Below, in pieces: positions 53,796-62,389 of a stretch of DNA of 64,000 nt. Within the stretch, counting starts at the first letter, position 1, and every line of letters starts with the position of its first letter. Under the pieces are notes generated by a model. The model searched no databases, was not told the DNA's origin, and saw only the letters and a program-made list of their open reading frames with translations. Origin of the DNA: Micromonospora ureilytica (GTDB lineage Bacteria > Actinomycetota > Actinomycetes > Mycobacteriales > Micromonosporaceae); NCBI RefSeq assembly GCF_015751765.1, contig NZ_JADOTX010000001.1:1798001-1862000 (forward strand). Direction: 5' to 3'. The position numbers were made by a program, and so were the translations under genes.

Positions 53796-54625
53796 GCGAA
53801 CGCACCGAGCGCAGCGAGGGCCGTGAGCGCATGCCCAGCCAGCACAGCATGAGCGGCGAACGGTTGGACGGGTTGTCCGTCCGCGACGTGCGGGTCAGCT
53901 TCGACGGTTTCACAGCCGTCGACGGCGTCTCCCTGGAGGTGCCCGCCGGCGACATCCGGTTCCTGATCGGGCCCAACGGCGCCGGCAAGACCACGCTTGT
54001 CGACGCGATCACCGGCCTGGTCCGGGCCACCGGCTCGGTCCGCTTCGGTGACGAGGAACTGCTCGGCCGGCCGGTGCACCGGATCAGCCGGCTGGGCATC
54101 GGGCGGACGTTCCAGACGTCCTCGGTCTTCGAGGAGCTGTCGGTGTTGCAGAACCTCGACATCGCGGCGGGCGCCCGACGCAGCTGGGCGACCCTGGCCC
54201 GCCGCCGTCGGGGTGTCCCCGACGAGGTCGCCGCCGCACTGGAGACCATCGGTCTGGCCGAGCGGGCCGCGCACCTCGCCGGGACGCTCGCGCACGGCCA
54301 GAAGCAGTGGCTGGAGATCGGCATGCTGCTGGTGCAGGACGCCCGGCTGCTGCTGCTGGACGAGCCGGTTGCCGGCATGAGCCACGAGGAACGCGACGCC
54401 ACCGGCGCCCTGTTGGAGACGGTGAGCAGGGATCGCACTGTCGTCGTGATCGAGCACGACATGGACTTCCTACGTCGGTTCGCGCGCAGCGTCACAGTGC
54501 TGCACGCCGGCCGGGTGCTCAGCGAGGGCACTGTGGCGCAGGTCCAGGCGGACCCGCGCGTGCAGGAGGTCTACCTTGGCCACCCGGTCGACGCCGGGTC
54601 GGCCCGCACCGGCCTGGAGGCATGA
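53792..54625 (+). CDS. urtD: Urea ABC transporter, ATP-binding protein UrtD
   Basis: A protein of 277 residues. The ATPase has Walker A GPNGAGKTTLVDAITG, Q-loop GRTFQTSSVFEEL, a modified signature AHGQKQWLEIGMLL and Walker B RLLLLDEPVAGMS, with the switch His in VIEHDMDF. The signature lacks the usual LSGGQ, as is normal for UrtD. The first 25 residues (SERTERSEGRERMPSQ) are a charged, repetitive extension absent from typical UrtD. They derive from an Arg/Glu-coding repeat at the gene boundary. The ATG at 53792 overlaps the urtC stop; later ATGs at 53831 and 53849 lack ribosome sites. Confidence 0.95.
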   Translation: MSERTERSEGRERMPSQHSMSGERLDGLSVRDVRVSFDGFTAVDGVSLEVPAGDIRFLIGPNGAGKTTLVDAITGLVRATGSVRFGDEELLGRPVHRISRLGIGRTFQTSSVFEELSVLQNLDIAAGARRSWATLARRRRGVPDEVAAALETIGLAERAAHLAGTLAHGQKQWLEIGMLLVQDARLLLLDEPVAGMSHEERDATGALLETVSRDRTVVVIEHDMDFLRRFARSVTVLHAGRVLSEGTVAQVQADPRVQEVYLGHPVDAGSARTGLEA

Positions 54626-55317
54626 TGCTGACGTTGCGCGGGGTGCACGCCGGGTACGGGCGTTCTCGGGTGCTGCACGGGATCGATCTGGCGGTCCCGC
54701 CCGACGGGGTGGCCGCCGTGCTCGGGCACAACGGTGCCGGCAAGAGCACCCTGTTGCGGGTCGCGGCCGGGCTGCTGCGCCCGAGCGCCGGCACCGTCGA
54801 GCTGGACGGCGAGGATGTCACCCGCGCCGGGCCGCACGAGCGGGTGGCGCGGGGGATGGCGTACGTGCCGCAGGGTCAGCAGTGTTTCCCGCACCTGACC
54901 GCCGCGGAGAACCTGCGGCTGGTCGCCGACGGCCGGCGCGACGGTGCGGTGGCCACGGCCGAGGTGCTGGATCTGTTTCCGGCGCTGCGCGCGCTGCTGC
55001 GGCGTCGGGCCGGGCTGCTCTCCGGCGGTCAGCGCCAGCAGTTGGCCATTGCCCGCGCCCTGATCACCCGGCCCAGGCTGCTGATGCTCGACGAGCCGAC
55101 CGAGGGCATCCAGCCGTCGGTGGTCGCGGAGATTCAGGAGCGGATCGTCGAGCTGACCCGGCAGTCCGGGTTCAGTGTGCTGCTCGTCGAGCAGCACCTG
55201 GGCTTCGCGCTGCGGGTGGCGGACCGCTACCACGTGCTGGAGTCCGGGCGGGTCACCTCGCACGGCGACGGGGGTGTCACTGCGGAACGGGACGTCCGGG
55301 CGGCCCTGGCGGTCTGA
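54622..55317 (+). CDS. urtE: Urea ABC transporter, ATP-binding protein UrtE
   Basis: A protein of 231 residues from ATG 54622, overlapping the urtD stop, with TGGAGG upstream. Walker A LGHNGAGKSTLLRVAAGL, Q-loop MAYVPQGQQCFPHLTAAEN, signature LLSGGQRQQLAIARAL and Walker B LLMLDEPTEGIQPSVV are all present; VPQGQ and EGIQPSV are typical of UrtE. With UrtD it forms the ATPase pair driving urea import. It ends 12 bases before the convergent LacI gene with no hairpin between. Confidence 0.96.
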   Translation: MMLTLRGVHAGYGRSRVLHGIDLAVPPDGVAAVLGHNGAGKSTLLRVAAGLLRPSAGTVELDGEDVTRAGPHERVARGMAYVPQGQQCFPHLTAAENLRLVADGRRDGAVATAEVLDLFPALRALLRRRAGLLSGGQRQQLAIARALITRPRLLMLDEPTEGIQPSVVAEIQERIVELTRQSGFSVLLVEQHLGFALRVADRYHVLESGRVTSHGDGGVTAERDVRAALAV

Positions 55318-55329
55318 TCGGCGCGTCGG

Positions 55330-56364
55330 TCAGGTCCTCGGCGCGGGCCCGGTCGAGTCGCGCACGACCAGCACCTGCCCGGTGGGCCGGCGGCGGGGGC
55401 GTGTCGTGCGCGGCTTGAGCGCGAGGGTGAGTGCCGTGCGGCCCATCTCGGTCATCGGCAGGCGGATGGTGGTGAGGCTGGGTGCGAGGTCGGCCGCCAC
55501 CGAGACGTCGTCGAAGCCGACGACTGACATCCGCGCGGGCACCGGCACGCGGCGCGACCGCAGCGTCGACAGCACGCCCATGGCCATCGCGTCGTTGAGC
55601 GCGATGATCGCCGTGGTCTCGGGGTGCTCGTTGAGGATCTGCTCGGCGGCGGCGCGGCCACCGCCGCGCGTGAAGTCGCTGTGCACCACTGCGAGGTCGG
55701 CGGGGGACCGCCCGCGCTGCCGCAGGGCCGACGACACTCCGGCCAGCCGGTCGGCGACAGTGGTGAGGCCGGCGCTGCCGGCGGCTACCGCGATCCGCCG
55801 GTGGCCGAGGTCCATCAGGTGCTGGGCGAGCGCGTGGCCGCCGGCCTCGTTGTCCGGCAGGACGGCGTCGACGCCGAGCGCGTGCCGTCCGATGGCCGCG
55901 GCCCGTCCGCCGTGGTCCTGGAACGCGGCCAGCTCGGCGCGGGCCGCGCTCTCCATCCGTGGGTCGTCGTAGCCGGAGCCGCTGATCAGCACGATGCCGA
56001 CCCGCTGGGCGATCAGGTGGCGCAGTTGTTGCAGCTCGTAGCCGGGGTCGCGGCCGGACTGGCAGATCTGCACGAGCAGCCCCTGCTCGGCGGCGAGCTG
56101 GATGACCCCGGCGGCGATCTCGGAGAAGTACGGGTCGTCGACCTGATGGACGATCAACCCCACAGTGGAGGTCGCCCCGCTGGCCAGGGTGCGGGCGTAC
56201 GGGTTGGCCACGTAGCCCAGCTCACTGGCGATCTGCCGGATCCGATCGGCCACCTCGGCGCTGACCCCCTCGCGGCCGGCGAGGGCGCGGGAGGCGGTCG
56301 CCAGCGAGACGGCGGCGTGTTCGGCGACGTCCACGAGGCGCGGCCGTTGGCTGGCCCTGGGCAT
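55330..56364 (-). CDS. LacI-family transcriptional regulator
   Basis: A protein of 344 residues. I start at ATG 56364 because GGAGGG lies 6-7 bases upstream; ATGs at 56388 and 56418 lack such sites. The LacI helix-turn-helix and hinge read RLVDVAEHAAVSLATASRAL, GREGVSAEVADRIRQIASEL and GYVANPYARTLA. The periplasmic-binding-like core has VGLIVHQVDDPYFSEIAAGV, DLGHRRIAVAAGS and VVGFDDVSVAADL. It should repress the divergent LamG/sugar dehydrogenase operon through the double palindrome at 56433-56458 and its own gene too. The inducer is probably a sugar. Confidence 0.94.
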   Translation of the reverse strand: MPRASQRPRLVDVAEHAAVSLATASRALAGREGVSAEVADRIRQIASELGYVANPYARTLASGATSTVGLIVHQVDDPYFSEIAAGVIQLAAEQGLLVQICQSGRDPGYELQQLRHLIAQRVGIVLISGSGYDDPRMESAARAELAAFQDHGGRAAAIGRHALGVDAVLPDNEAGGHALAQHLMDLGHRRIAVAAGSAGLTTVADRLAGVSSALRQRGRSPADLAVVHSDFTRGGGRAAAEQILNEHPETTAIIALNDAMAMGVLSTLRSRRVPVPARMSVVGFDDVSVAADLAPSLTTIRLPMTEMGRTALTLALKPRTTRPRRRPTGQVLVVRDSTGPAPRT

Positions 56365-56432
56365 CCGCAACCCTCCGGAAACATTCATGTCACCCGATCT
56401 ATTGCGAGTGGCATTCATCGAAGCCTAGGGTA

Positions 56433-56458
56433 CGTAAGCGCTTTCGTAAGCGCTTACG
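56433..56458. promoter_or_regulatory. Two overlapping LacI-type operators in the divergent promoter
   Basis: CGTAAGCGCTTACG (56445-56458) is a perfect 14-base palindrome. CGTAAGCGCTTTCG (56433-56446) is the same site with one change and overlaps it by 2 bases. The core matches LacI/GalR-family operators. It lies between the LacI gene and the secreted-protein operon. Confidence 0.8.
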
Positions 56459-56497
56459 TGACCGGCATCCGGCATGCCGCGAAACGAGGTGACAGCC

Positions 56498-57445
56498 ATG
56501 TCCAGGGCCCGACGAGCGGCCGTCTCACTCCTGGCGATCGGCGCACTGACCGGCGCCGGCACGCCACCGGCGCAGGCGGATCGCGGCATCTCGCCCGACG
56601 TCCACCCGGCGCTGCGCGCGCACCTGGTCGCCGCGTACGACTTCGACCATCCGGTGCCCGGCGACCCCGCCCTGGAACGTGACCAGGGGCGCTCCGGCAC
56701 CGAGATCGAGCTGATCAACGGTGGTGCCGCCATGCGGGTGCCGGACCACGCCTACCGGGGCAGCCGCAACGCCGTGCAGACCCGGCAGGTCGCTCCCGCC
56801 GTCGCCGGCAACGACGACTGGAAGGCCGGCACCTGGTCGGCCAGCGGGGTGCGGACGCTGCGCGCGTTCAGCGCCACCGCGGGCACCACGGTCATGGGCT
56901 GGTTCAAGCTGAACATGGACAGCCCGTTGCCCAACTCCACCACCGCCGACCCGGACGACAGGTACAACGCGATCGGGCTGGCCGGGGTGCTGACCGGCGA
57001 CTCCGACGGCCACGGCGTCCGCGCCCTGCTGGAGCTGATCGACGTCGACGGGGAGTTGCGCCTCGTCGCGCTCGGCCGACGGCTCGACGGTGGCAACTCA
57101 CAGACCTTCGCCGCCACCCGGGACTGGCGTGAGCTGCTGCCGGTGGGGGAGTGGGTGCACCTGGCCGCCACCTTCGACTTCGACACCGGCGCGCTGGCCC
57201 TCTACCGCAACGGCGAACCGGTGGACGGCTTCTACACCCGCACCGACGACCCGTGGCTGGTGTCCGGGCCCGGCCCGCACGTGACCACCGCGTCCGACCC
57301 CCGGGGCATCAAGATCGGCGGCAGCTTTCCCCAGGACAGCCTCGAACGCAACCCGTGCGACTGCCGCATGGACGGCCTGATGTTCCTCGACAGTGTGGTC
57401 TCCGCGAACGACGTGCGGAGGCAGTACCGCCACCTTGCCCGCTGA
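56498..57445 (+). CDS. Secreted LamG/concanavalin-like lectin domain protein
   Basis: A protein of 315 residues from ATG 56498, 7 bases after GAGGTGA. A signal peptide (SRARRAAVSLLAIGALTG, cleavage after AQA) is followed by a jelly-roll domain with LVAAYDFDHPVPGDPALERD, TVMGWFKLNMDSP, GEWVHLAATFDFDTGALALYRNGEPV and GGSFPQDS, a typical LamG strand series ending with FLDSVVSANDVRRQY. Such domains bind glycans. It is co-transcribed with the sugar dehydrogenase gene 37 bases downstream and is probably under LacI control. Confidence 0.85.
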   Translation: MSRARRAAVSLLAIGALTGAGTPPAQADRGISPDVHPALRAHLVAAYDFDHPVPGDPALERDQGRSGTEIELINGGAAMRVPDHAYRGSRNAVQTRQVAPAVAGNDDWKAGTWSASGVRTLRAFSATAGTTVMGWFKLNMDSPLPNSTTADPDDRYNAIGLAGVLTGDSDGHGVRALLELIDVDGELRLVALGRRLDGGNSQTFAATRDWRELLPVGEWVHLAATFDFDTGALALYRNGEPVDGFYTRTDDPWLVSGPGPHVTTASDPRGIKIGGSFPQDSLERNPCDCRMDGLMFLDSVVSANDVRRQYRHLAR

Positions 57446-57482
57446 CCACCCTCGGCACCGTCCCACCGAGAAGGAGACACGC

Positions 57483-59594
57483 GTGCGCACCCTGCACCGC
57501 CGCGCCGGCACACGCCGCCGGCCCACAGTGAGGGCCGGCCTCACCGCCCTCGTGCTGATCCTGTCCACACTGGTCGCCACGCCCGCGCGGGCCGCCGACG
57601 CGGTCGACGACCCGATTCCCGACATGCCGGTCCAGTCCCGACTGGGGCTGGTCCTCAGCGAGTACGCCAGCTTCCCGCAGTCGTACCCCACACCCGCGCC
57701 GACCGATGCGCGGCTCATGCGTACCGCCCGGATCAACACCATCATGGAGGTGCCCGACGGCTCCGGCCGGCGGGCGGTGCCCGACCTCAACGGCAGCCTC
57801 TACCTGGTCGAGGGCGGCGTGCCGCACGTCTACCTGGACGTGGCGGCGACGTTCGCGCCCCGGTTCTTCTCCGGTCGTGGGCTCGGCCAGGGCTTCGGGT
57901 ACGTCGCGTTCCACCCGGAGTTCGGGGTGAACGGCAGGTTCTACACCATCCACACCGAGTTGGCGTCGACGACGACCGCCACACCTGACTACGCCCAGCC
58001 CAACACGCTCTTCCACGGCGTCATCACCGAGTGGACGGCTACCGATCCGGCCGCCGCCACCTTCGCCGGCACGCACCGCGAGGTGCTGCGCATCGGCTTC
58101 GGCGGCCAGGTGCACGGCATCCAGGAGATCAACTTCAACCCCACGGCCAAGCGCCACGACCGCGACTACGGCCTGCTGTACCTCGCCGTCGGCGACGGCG
58201 GCCAGGGCGCGCGCAACACCGACCCGCAGAACCTGGCCCTGCCCCACGGCAAGCTGCTGCGGATCGACCCCCGGGGCACCAACTCCGCGAACGGGCGCTA
58301 CGGCATCCCGCCCGCGAACCCCTTCGTCGGTCAGGCCGGCGCGCTCGGCGAGCTCTACGCCGTGGGTTTCCGCGACCCGCACCGGTTCAGCTGGGACCGG
58401 GCGACCGGCCGGATGTACCTCGGGCACATCGGTGAACACGCGGTCGAGGCGATCTACGAGGTCCGCGCCGGAGACAACTTCGGCTGGAGCGAGCGCGAGG
58501 GCTCGTTCGTCTTCGACAAGACGGCCACGAACCCCTGCGACCGGCTGCTCCCGCTGCCCGCCGACGACGACAGGTACGGCTACACCTACCCGGTCGCCGC
58601 GTACGACCACGACCCCGCCGCCGGTTGGAACTGCACCGACGACGTCGGTGTCGCGGTGGCCGGCGGTTTCGTCTACCGGGGGCGGGCGCTGCCCGCGCTA
58701 CGCGGCAAGTACGTCTTCGGTGACCTGGTCGACGGGCGGGTGCTCTACACCGAGGCCGACGAGATGCGCCGGGGGCGGGGTCTGGCCACGATCCACCAGC
58801 TCGCGCTCTTCGACACGGCGGGTGCCCCGGTCCGGATGCGCGACCTGTCCGCCCCGGGCGCGCCCGGCGACCCCAGCCGGGTGGACCTGCGTTTCGGCAC
58901 CGACGCCGCCGGTGAGCTCTACGTCGTCGCGAAGGCCAACGGAAAGGTGTGGAAGGTGACCGGCACCAGGGAGTTCGCCAGCGGCGACGTCGGGGACGTC
59001 ACACTGCGCCGCACCGCCGGGGCCTCCCACTGGGCGCCGGTGACGCCGGCGAAGTGGCAGTTCACCGGCGACCAGGTCGTCCTGGCCGAGGCCGGGGAGA
59101 GCCGGCCGGGTCCGCGCCGGCCCTTCGAGTACGCGGTGCTGACCAACGGCCCGGCGTGGTCGTCGGTGCGGATCGACGCCCAGGTACGCCTCGACACACC
59201 GGTGGAGATCACCAACCGGGACGTCATCATCGTCTTCGGCTGGCGCTCGGACACCGAGTTCTACTACGCCCACCTCTCCACCGACAACACCATCTATCCG
59301 CACAACGGCATCTTCAAGGTCAACAACGCCGACCGGGAGCGCATCGACCACCAGTGGAACGGCAGGTCCCGGGGCGCCAACCCGGCGATCACCGACGCCA
59401 GGTGGCACCGCGTCCGGGTGGTGCACCTACCGGCCACCGGTGAGATCGCCGTCTATGTCGACGGGCACCGTGACCCGCTGCTGACCGCGAAGGACAGCAC
59501 GTTCGGCTCGGGACGGGTCGGCTTCGGCTCGTTCGACAACGTGGGTCGACTGCGCAACCTGACCGTCACCGGCACGCCGGCCCCCACCGGTTAG
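57483..59594 (+). CDS. Secreted PQQ-dependent sugar dehydrogenase-like protein with C-terminal LamG-like domain
   Basis: A protein of 703 residues from GTG 57483, 7 bases after AAGGAG. Residues 1-38 are a signal peptide (LTALVLILSTLVATPARA). A six-bladed propeller of the soluble glucose/sorbosone dehydrogenase type follows (GLGQGFGYVAFHPEF, LLYLAVGDGGQGARNTDPQN, GKLLRIDPRGTNSANG, AVGFRDPHRFSWD, GDNFGWSEREG), with the family's PQQ-site His/Asp region around VGDGGQG. Residues about 510-700 form a jelly-roll domain (RVDAQVRL-type strands and WHRVRVVHLPATGEIAVYVDG). It would oxidise sugars outside the cell; the electron acceptor is unknown. Confidence 0.88.
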   Translation: MRTLHRRAGTRRRPTVRAGLTALVLILSTLVATPARAADAVDDPIPDMPVQSRLGLVLSEYASFPQSYPTPAPTDARLMRTARINTIMEVPDGSGRRAVPDLNGSLYLVEGGVPHVYLDVAATFAPRFFSGRGLGQGFGYVAFHPEFGVNGRFYTIHTELASTTTATPDYAQPNTLFHGVITEWTATDPAAATFAGTHREVLRIGFGGQVHGIQEINFNPTAKRHDRDYGLLYLAVGDGGQGARNTDPQNLALPHGKLLRIDPRGTNSANGRYGIPPANPFVGQAGALGELYAVGFRDPHRFSWDRATGRMYLGHIGEHAVEAIYEVRAGDNFGWSEREGSFVFDKTATNPCDRLLPLPADDDRYGYTYPVAAYDHDPAAGWNCTDDVGVAVAGGFVYRGRALPALRGKYVFGDLVDGRVLYTEADEMRRGRGLATIHQLALFDTAGAPVRMRDLSAPGAPGDPSRVDLRFGTDAAGELYVVAKANGKVWKVTGTREFASGDVGDVTLRRTAGASHWAPVTPAKWQFTGDQVVLAEAGESRPGPRRPFEYAVLTNGPAWSSVRIDAQVRLDTPVEITNRDVIIVFGWRSDTEFYYAHLSTDNTIYPHNGIFKVNNADRERIDHQWNGRSRGANPAITDARWHRVRVVHLPATGEIAVYVDGHRDPLLTAKDSTFGSGRVGFGSFDNVGRLRNLTVTGTPAPTG

Positions 59595-60328
59595 ACGGCT
59601 CCGTACTGGAGGGACAGCCCGGTGGCGGCCCGGTCGGCGGTGATCTGCAGCATGCTCCCCAGCATCGTCGCCCGGTCCGTCACCAGGGCCGTCCCGTCGG
59701 GCGCGTACGTGATCCGGTCGCTGACCAGCACCGGCGCTCCCTCGGCCTCGTCCAGATGCCGGGCCACGTCCGCACTCAGCACGTCCGGCCGGATCGTCTC
59801 CGCGGCCCGGGCCACCACCACCCCCAGGTCGGCCAGGGCCGCGTACAACGACGTGCCGGTGAAGTCCACGTCGTGCAATCGGTTCGCGTGCGGCTCGCGT
59901 ACCCAGGAGATCTGGTGAATGGCGCGGCGACCGGCGAACGCGCGGACCCGCTCCAGGCGCAGGCCCGTCTCGGCCTCGCGGACCCGCAGCCGGGCCGCGA
60001 CCCGCGAGGGCACGCGGCGCTGCGCCCGCGAGATCACCGTCGTGTGGACCTCGTGGCCCTGCTCGCGCAGGTCATCGCCGAAGCTCCGCAACGATCCCAG
60101 CTGGTACGCCGCGTGGGGCGGTGCGACAAACGTGCCCTTGCCGGGCTGCTGGACGATCAGCCCCTCGGCGCTCAGTTCGCGCAGGGCCTGCCGCAGTGTC
60201 ATCAGCGTGACGCCGTACGCCGTGCTCAGCTCGCGTTGTGCGGGCAGTGCCTCGCCCGGCACGTAGTGACCGTCGCGGATCTTGGCGGCGAGGTCGGCGG
60301 CGATGGCCCGATAGCGTGCCACGGCCAC
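59591..60328 (-). CDS. GntR-family regulator (HutC/UTRA type)
   Basis: A protein of 245 residues. I start at GTG 60328 because GGGAGG lies 6-7 bases upstream; ATG 60388 overlaps the trpA stop and has no site. The winged helix is ARYRAIAADLAAKIRDGHYV, PAQRELSTAYGVTLMTLRQAL and LIVQQPGKGTFVAP. The C-terminal UTRA domain (EVHTTVISRAQRRVP, LRLERVRAFAGRRAIHQISW) binds a small ligand. It follows trpA by 56 bases on the same strand, so it is the third gene of a trpB-trpA-gntR unit. Its 3' end overlaps the sugar dehydrogenase gene by 4 bases. Confidence 0.93.
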   Translation of the reverse strand: MAVARYRAIAADLAAKIRDGHYVPGEALPAQRELSTAYGVTLMTLRQALRELSAEGLIVQQPGKGTFVAPPHAAYQLGSLRSFGDDLREQGHEVHTTVISRAQRRVPSRVAARLRVREAETGLRLERVRAFAGRRAIHQISWVREPHANRLHDVDFTGTSLYAALADLGVVVARAAETIRPDVLSADVARHLDEAEGAPVLVSDRITYAPDGTALVTDRATMLGSMLQITADRAATGLSLQYGAV

Positions 60329-60384
60329 TGGTCTGCCTCCCGCTGCGTCGACTGTTCGCGCCCGTCGTCGACGGCCACCGCCGA

Positions 60385-61107
60385 TCATCGCACGGGGGCG
60401 ACCAGAGACAGGGCGGCCCGCAGCGACGCCACGAAGGCGCCGACCTCGGCGGGACTCGCCCCGTCGAGGATGCGCCGCATGACGGCCGCGCCGACGATGA
60501 CCCCGTCGGCGACCGCCGCCGCCTCGCCCGCCTGCTCCGGGGTGGAGATGCCGAAGCCCAGCAGCACGGGTAGGTCGGTGACCTGCTTGAGCCGGGCGGC
60601 CAGCGTGACGGCCGACGGTGCGAGACGGTCGCGTTCGCCGGTCGTGCCCATGACCGAGATGGCGTACACGAAACCCTGGCTGCGTCGGCCGATCTCGGCG
60701 AGCCGGACGTCCGGCGTGGCGGGCGAGGCCAGCAGACTCACCTGGACGCCCGGCACGTCCAGCCCGGCCAGCTCGTCGAGGGGCAGGTCGGGCACGATCA
60801 ACCCGGTCACCCCGGCCGCCGTCAGCGCGTCACCGAACCCGGGCCGCAGCGCGATGTTGGCGTACGTGCTGGCGACGAGGGGGATACCTGTCCGCACGTC
60901 GGCGAGGTCCTGCAGGACCGAGGCGGGCGTGGTGCCTCGGGCCAGCGCCGCGTCCGAGGACTCCTGGATGGTGGGACCGTCCACAGTGGGATCGGAGAAC
61001 GGCAGCCCAACCTCGATCAGGTCGGCTCCGGCGTGCTCGAAGGCGCTCAGGTACGCCGTCCAGCCCGGCACGACCCCGCCGGTGATGTAGGGCATCAGCA
61101 GCTTCAT
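60385..61107 (-). CDS. trpA: Tryptophan synthase alpha subunit
   Basis: A protein of 240 residues from ATG 61107, overlapping the trpB stop (ATGA). MPYITGGVVPGWTAYLSAFE, ADLIEVGLPFSDPTVDGPTIQ with the catalytic Glu, GLIVPDLPLDELA with the catalytic Asp, FVYAISVMGTTGER and VLLGFGISTPEQA follow in order. It cleaves indole-3-glycerol phosphate to indole and glyceraldehyde 3-phosphate. It is somewhat shorter than the usual 260-270 residues at the N terminus. No trpC, trpD or trpE is nearby, so this may be a second or specialised copy. Confidence 0.96.
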   Translation of the reverse strand: MKLLMPYITGGVVPGWTAYLSAFEHAGADLIEVGLPFSDPTVDGPTIQESSDAALARGTTPASVLQDLADVRTGIPLVASTYANIALRPGFGDALTAAGVTGLIVPDLPLDELAGLDVPGVQVSLLASPATPDVRLAEIGRRSQGFVYAISVMGTTGERDRLAPSAVTLAARLKQVTDLPVLLGFGISTPEQAGEAAAVADGVIVGAAVMRRILDGASPAEVGAFVASLRAALSLVAPVR

Positions 61108-62285
61108 GCGAGGTCCGCCTCCGCGATCAGGGTGGTGATGTCCTTGTCGCCCCGGCCCGAGAGGGTCACGAGCACTGTCGATCCTCCGGGCAGCTCCGGC
61201 GTACCGGCGGCGCGGACGACCCAGGCGACCGCATGGGCCGACTCGATGGCGGGCAGCACGCCCTCCGCCCGCGCGAGCCGGACCGCTGCCGCGATCGCCT
61301 CCCCGTCGGAGACGGTGACATACCGGGCGCGCCCCAGATCGCGCAGGTACGCGTGCTCCGGGCCGACGCCGGGGTAGTCCAGCCCGGCCGCGATCGAGTG
61401 CGCCTCCTTGATCTGCCCGTGCTCGTCCTGGAGGAACAGCGACTGGAAGCCGTGCAGTACGCCGATCTCCCCGTTCGCCGCGCCGGAGCCGCCCTCGGCT
61501 TCCACCCCGACGAGCTTCGCCGATGTCTCGACGAACCCGGCGAACGTGCCCGCCGCGTTGCTGCCGCCGCCGACGCAGGCGACCACGTAGTCGGGGATGG
61601 CCGCCGGCAGTTCGGCCGCGCACTGCCGCCGGGCCTCGTCACCGATGACGCGCTGGAACTCGCGGACCATCGTCGGATACGGGTGCGGACCGATGACCGA
61701 GCCCACGCAGTAGTACGCCTCGTCGGCGTCTGTCACCCAGTGCCGCATGGCCTCGCTGGTGGCATCCTTCAGCGTGCGGCTGCCGGTGGTCACCGGAACG
61801 ACCTCGGCGCCCAGCAGCCGCATCCGGAAGACGTTGTGCGCCTGGCGTTCCATGTCGCGCTCGCCCATGAACACCTTCACCGGCAAACCCAGCAGGGCGC
61901 CGGCCGTCGCCGTCGCGACGCCGTGCATGCCCGCCCCGGTCTCGGCGATCAGGCGCGTACGCCCCATGCGCCGGGCCAGCAACGCCTGTCCGAGCACGTT
62001 ATTGATCTTGTGTGATCCCGTGTGCGTCAGGTCTTCCCGCTTCAGCAGCACCGTCACACCGAGTTCGGCCGACAGTCGCAGGGCCGGTGTCAGCGGGGTC
62101 GGCCGTCCCGCGTACGCCGACAGCAGCGCGCCGAGGGTGCCGCGGAACCCGGGATCGGCCCACGCCTCCGAGAATGCCTCGGCGACAGCCTCGCAGGCGG
62201 GGATCAGGGATTCCGGGACGTATCGCCCGCCGTAGCTCCCGTATCGCCCGGGAACGACTGTCGGCCGCACTGTTATAGAACTCAT
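61104..62285 (-). CDS. trpB: Tryptophan synthase beta subunit
   Basis: A protein of 393 residues from ATG 62285. RYGSYGGRYVPESLIPACEA, KREDLTHTGSHKINNVLGQ with the PLP-binding Lys, AETGAGMHGVATATA with the catalytic Glu, and CVGGGSNAAGTFAGFV (phosphate loop) are intact. It joins indole and serine to tryptophan. There is no ribosome site: TTGCCA-N17-TATAAC ends 6 bases before the ATG, so the transcript probably starts at the A of ATG. GTTCTATAAC repeats flank the start codon and probably bind the GntR regulator encoded at the end of the operon. Confidence 0.97.
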   Translation of the reverse strand: MSSITVRPTVVPGRYGSYGGRYVPESLIPACEAVAEAFSEAWADPGFRGTLGALLSAYAGRPTPLTPALRLSAELGVTVLLKREDLTHTGSHKINNVLGQALLARRMGRTRLIAETGAGMHGVATATAGALLGLPVKVFMGERDMERQAHNVFRMRLLGAEVVPVTTGSRTLKDATSEAMRHWVTDADEAYYCVGSVIGPHPYPTMVREFQRVIGDEARRQCAAELPAAIPDYVVACVGGGSNAAGTFAGFVETSAKLVGVEAEGGSGAANGEIGVLHGFQSLFLQDEHGQIKEAHSIAAGLDYPGVGPEHAYLRDLGRARYVTVSDGEAIAAAVRLARAEGVLPAIESAHAVAWVVRAAGTPELPGGSTVLVTLSGRGDKDITTLIAEADLA

Positions 62286-62320
62286 ACGACAGTTATAGAA
62301 CAGTCTGGCCACCCTGGCAA
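62272..62320 (-). promoter_or_regulatory. Leaderless trpB promoter with tandem GntR-type repeats
   Basis: On the minus strand TTGCCA (62315-62320) and TATAAC (62292-62297) are 17 bases apart, and the ATG (62285) follows 6 bases after the -10. GTTCTATAAC occurs at 62292-62301 and 62272-62281, exactly 20 bases apart (two helical turns), so a bound protein would cover the -10 and the start codon. Confidence 0.75.
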
Positions 62321-62389
62321 TAGCAGCTTCGCCGCGTCATCCCGTCGACAGGCCCCGCAGGGCACGGTCCGCTTCGTAGAATTCCTGCC

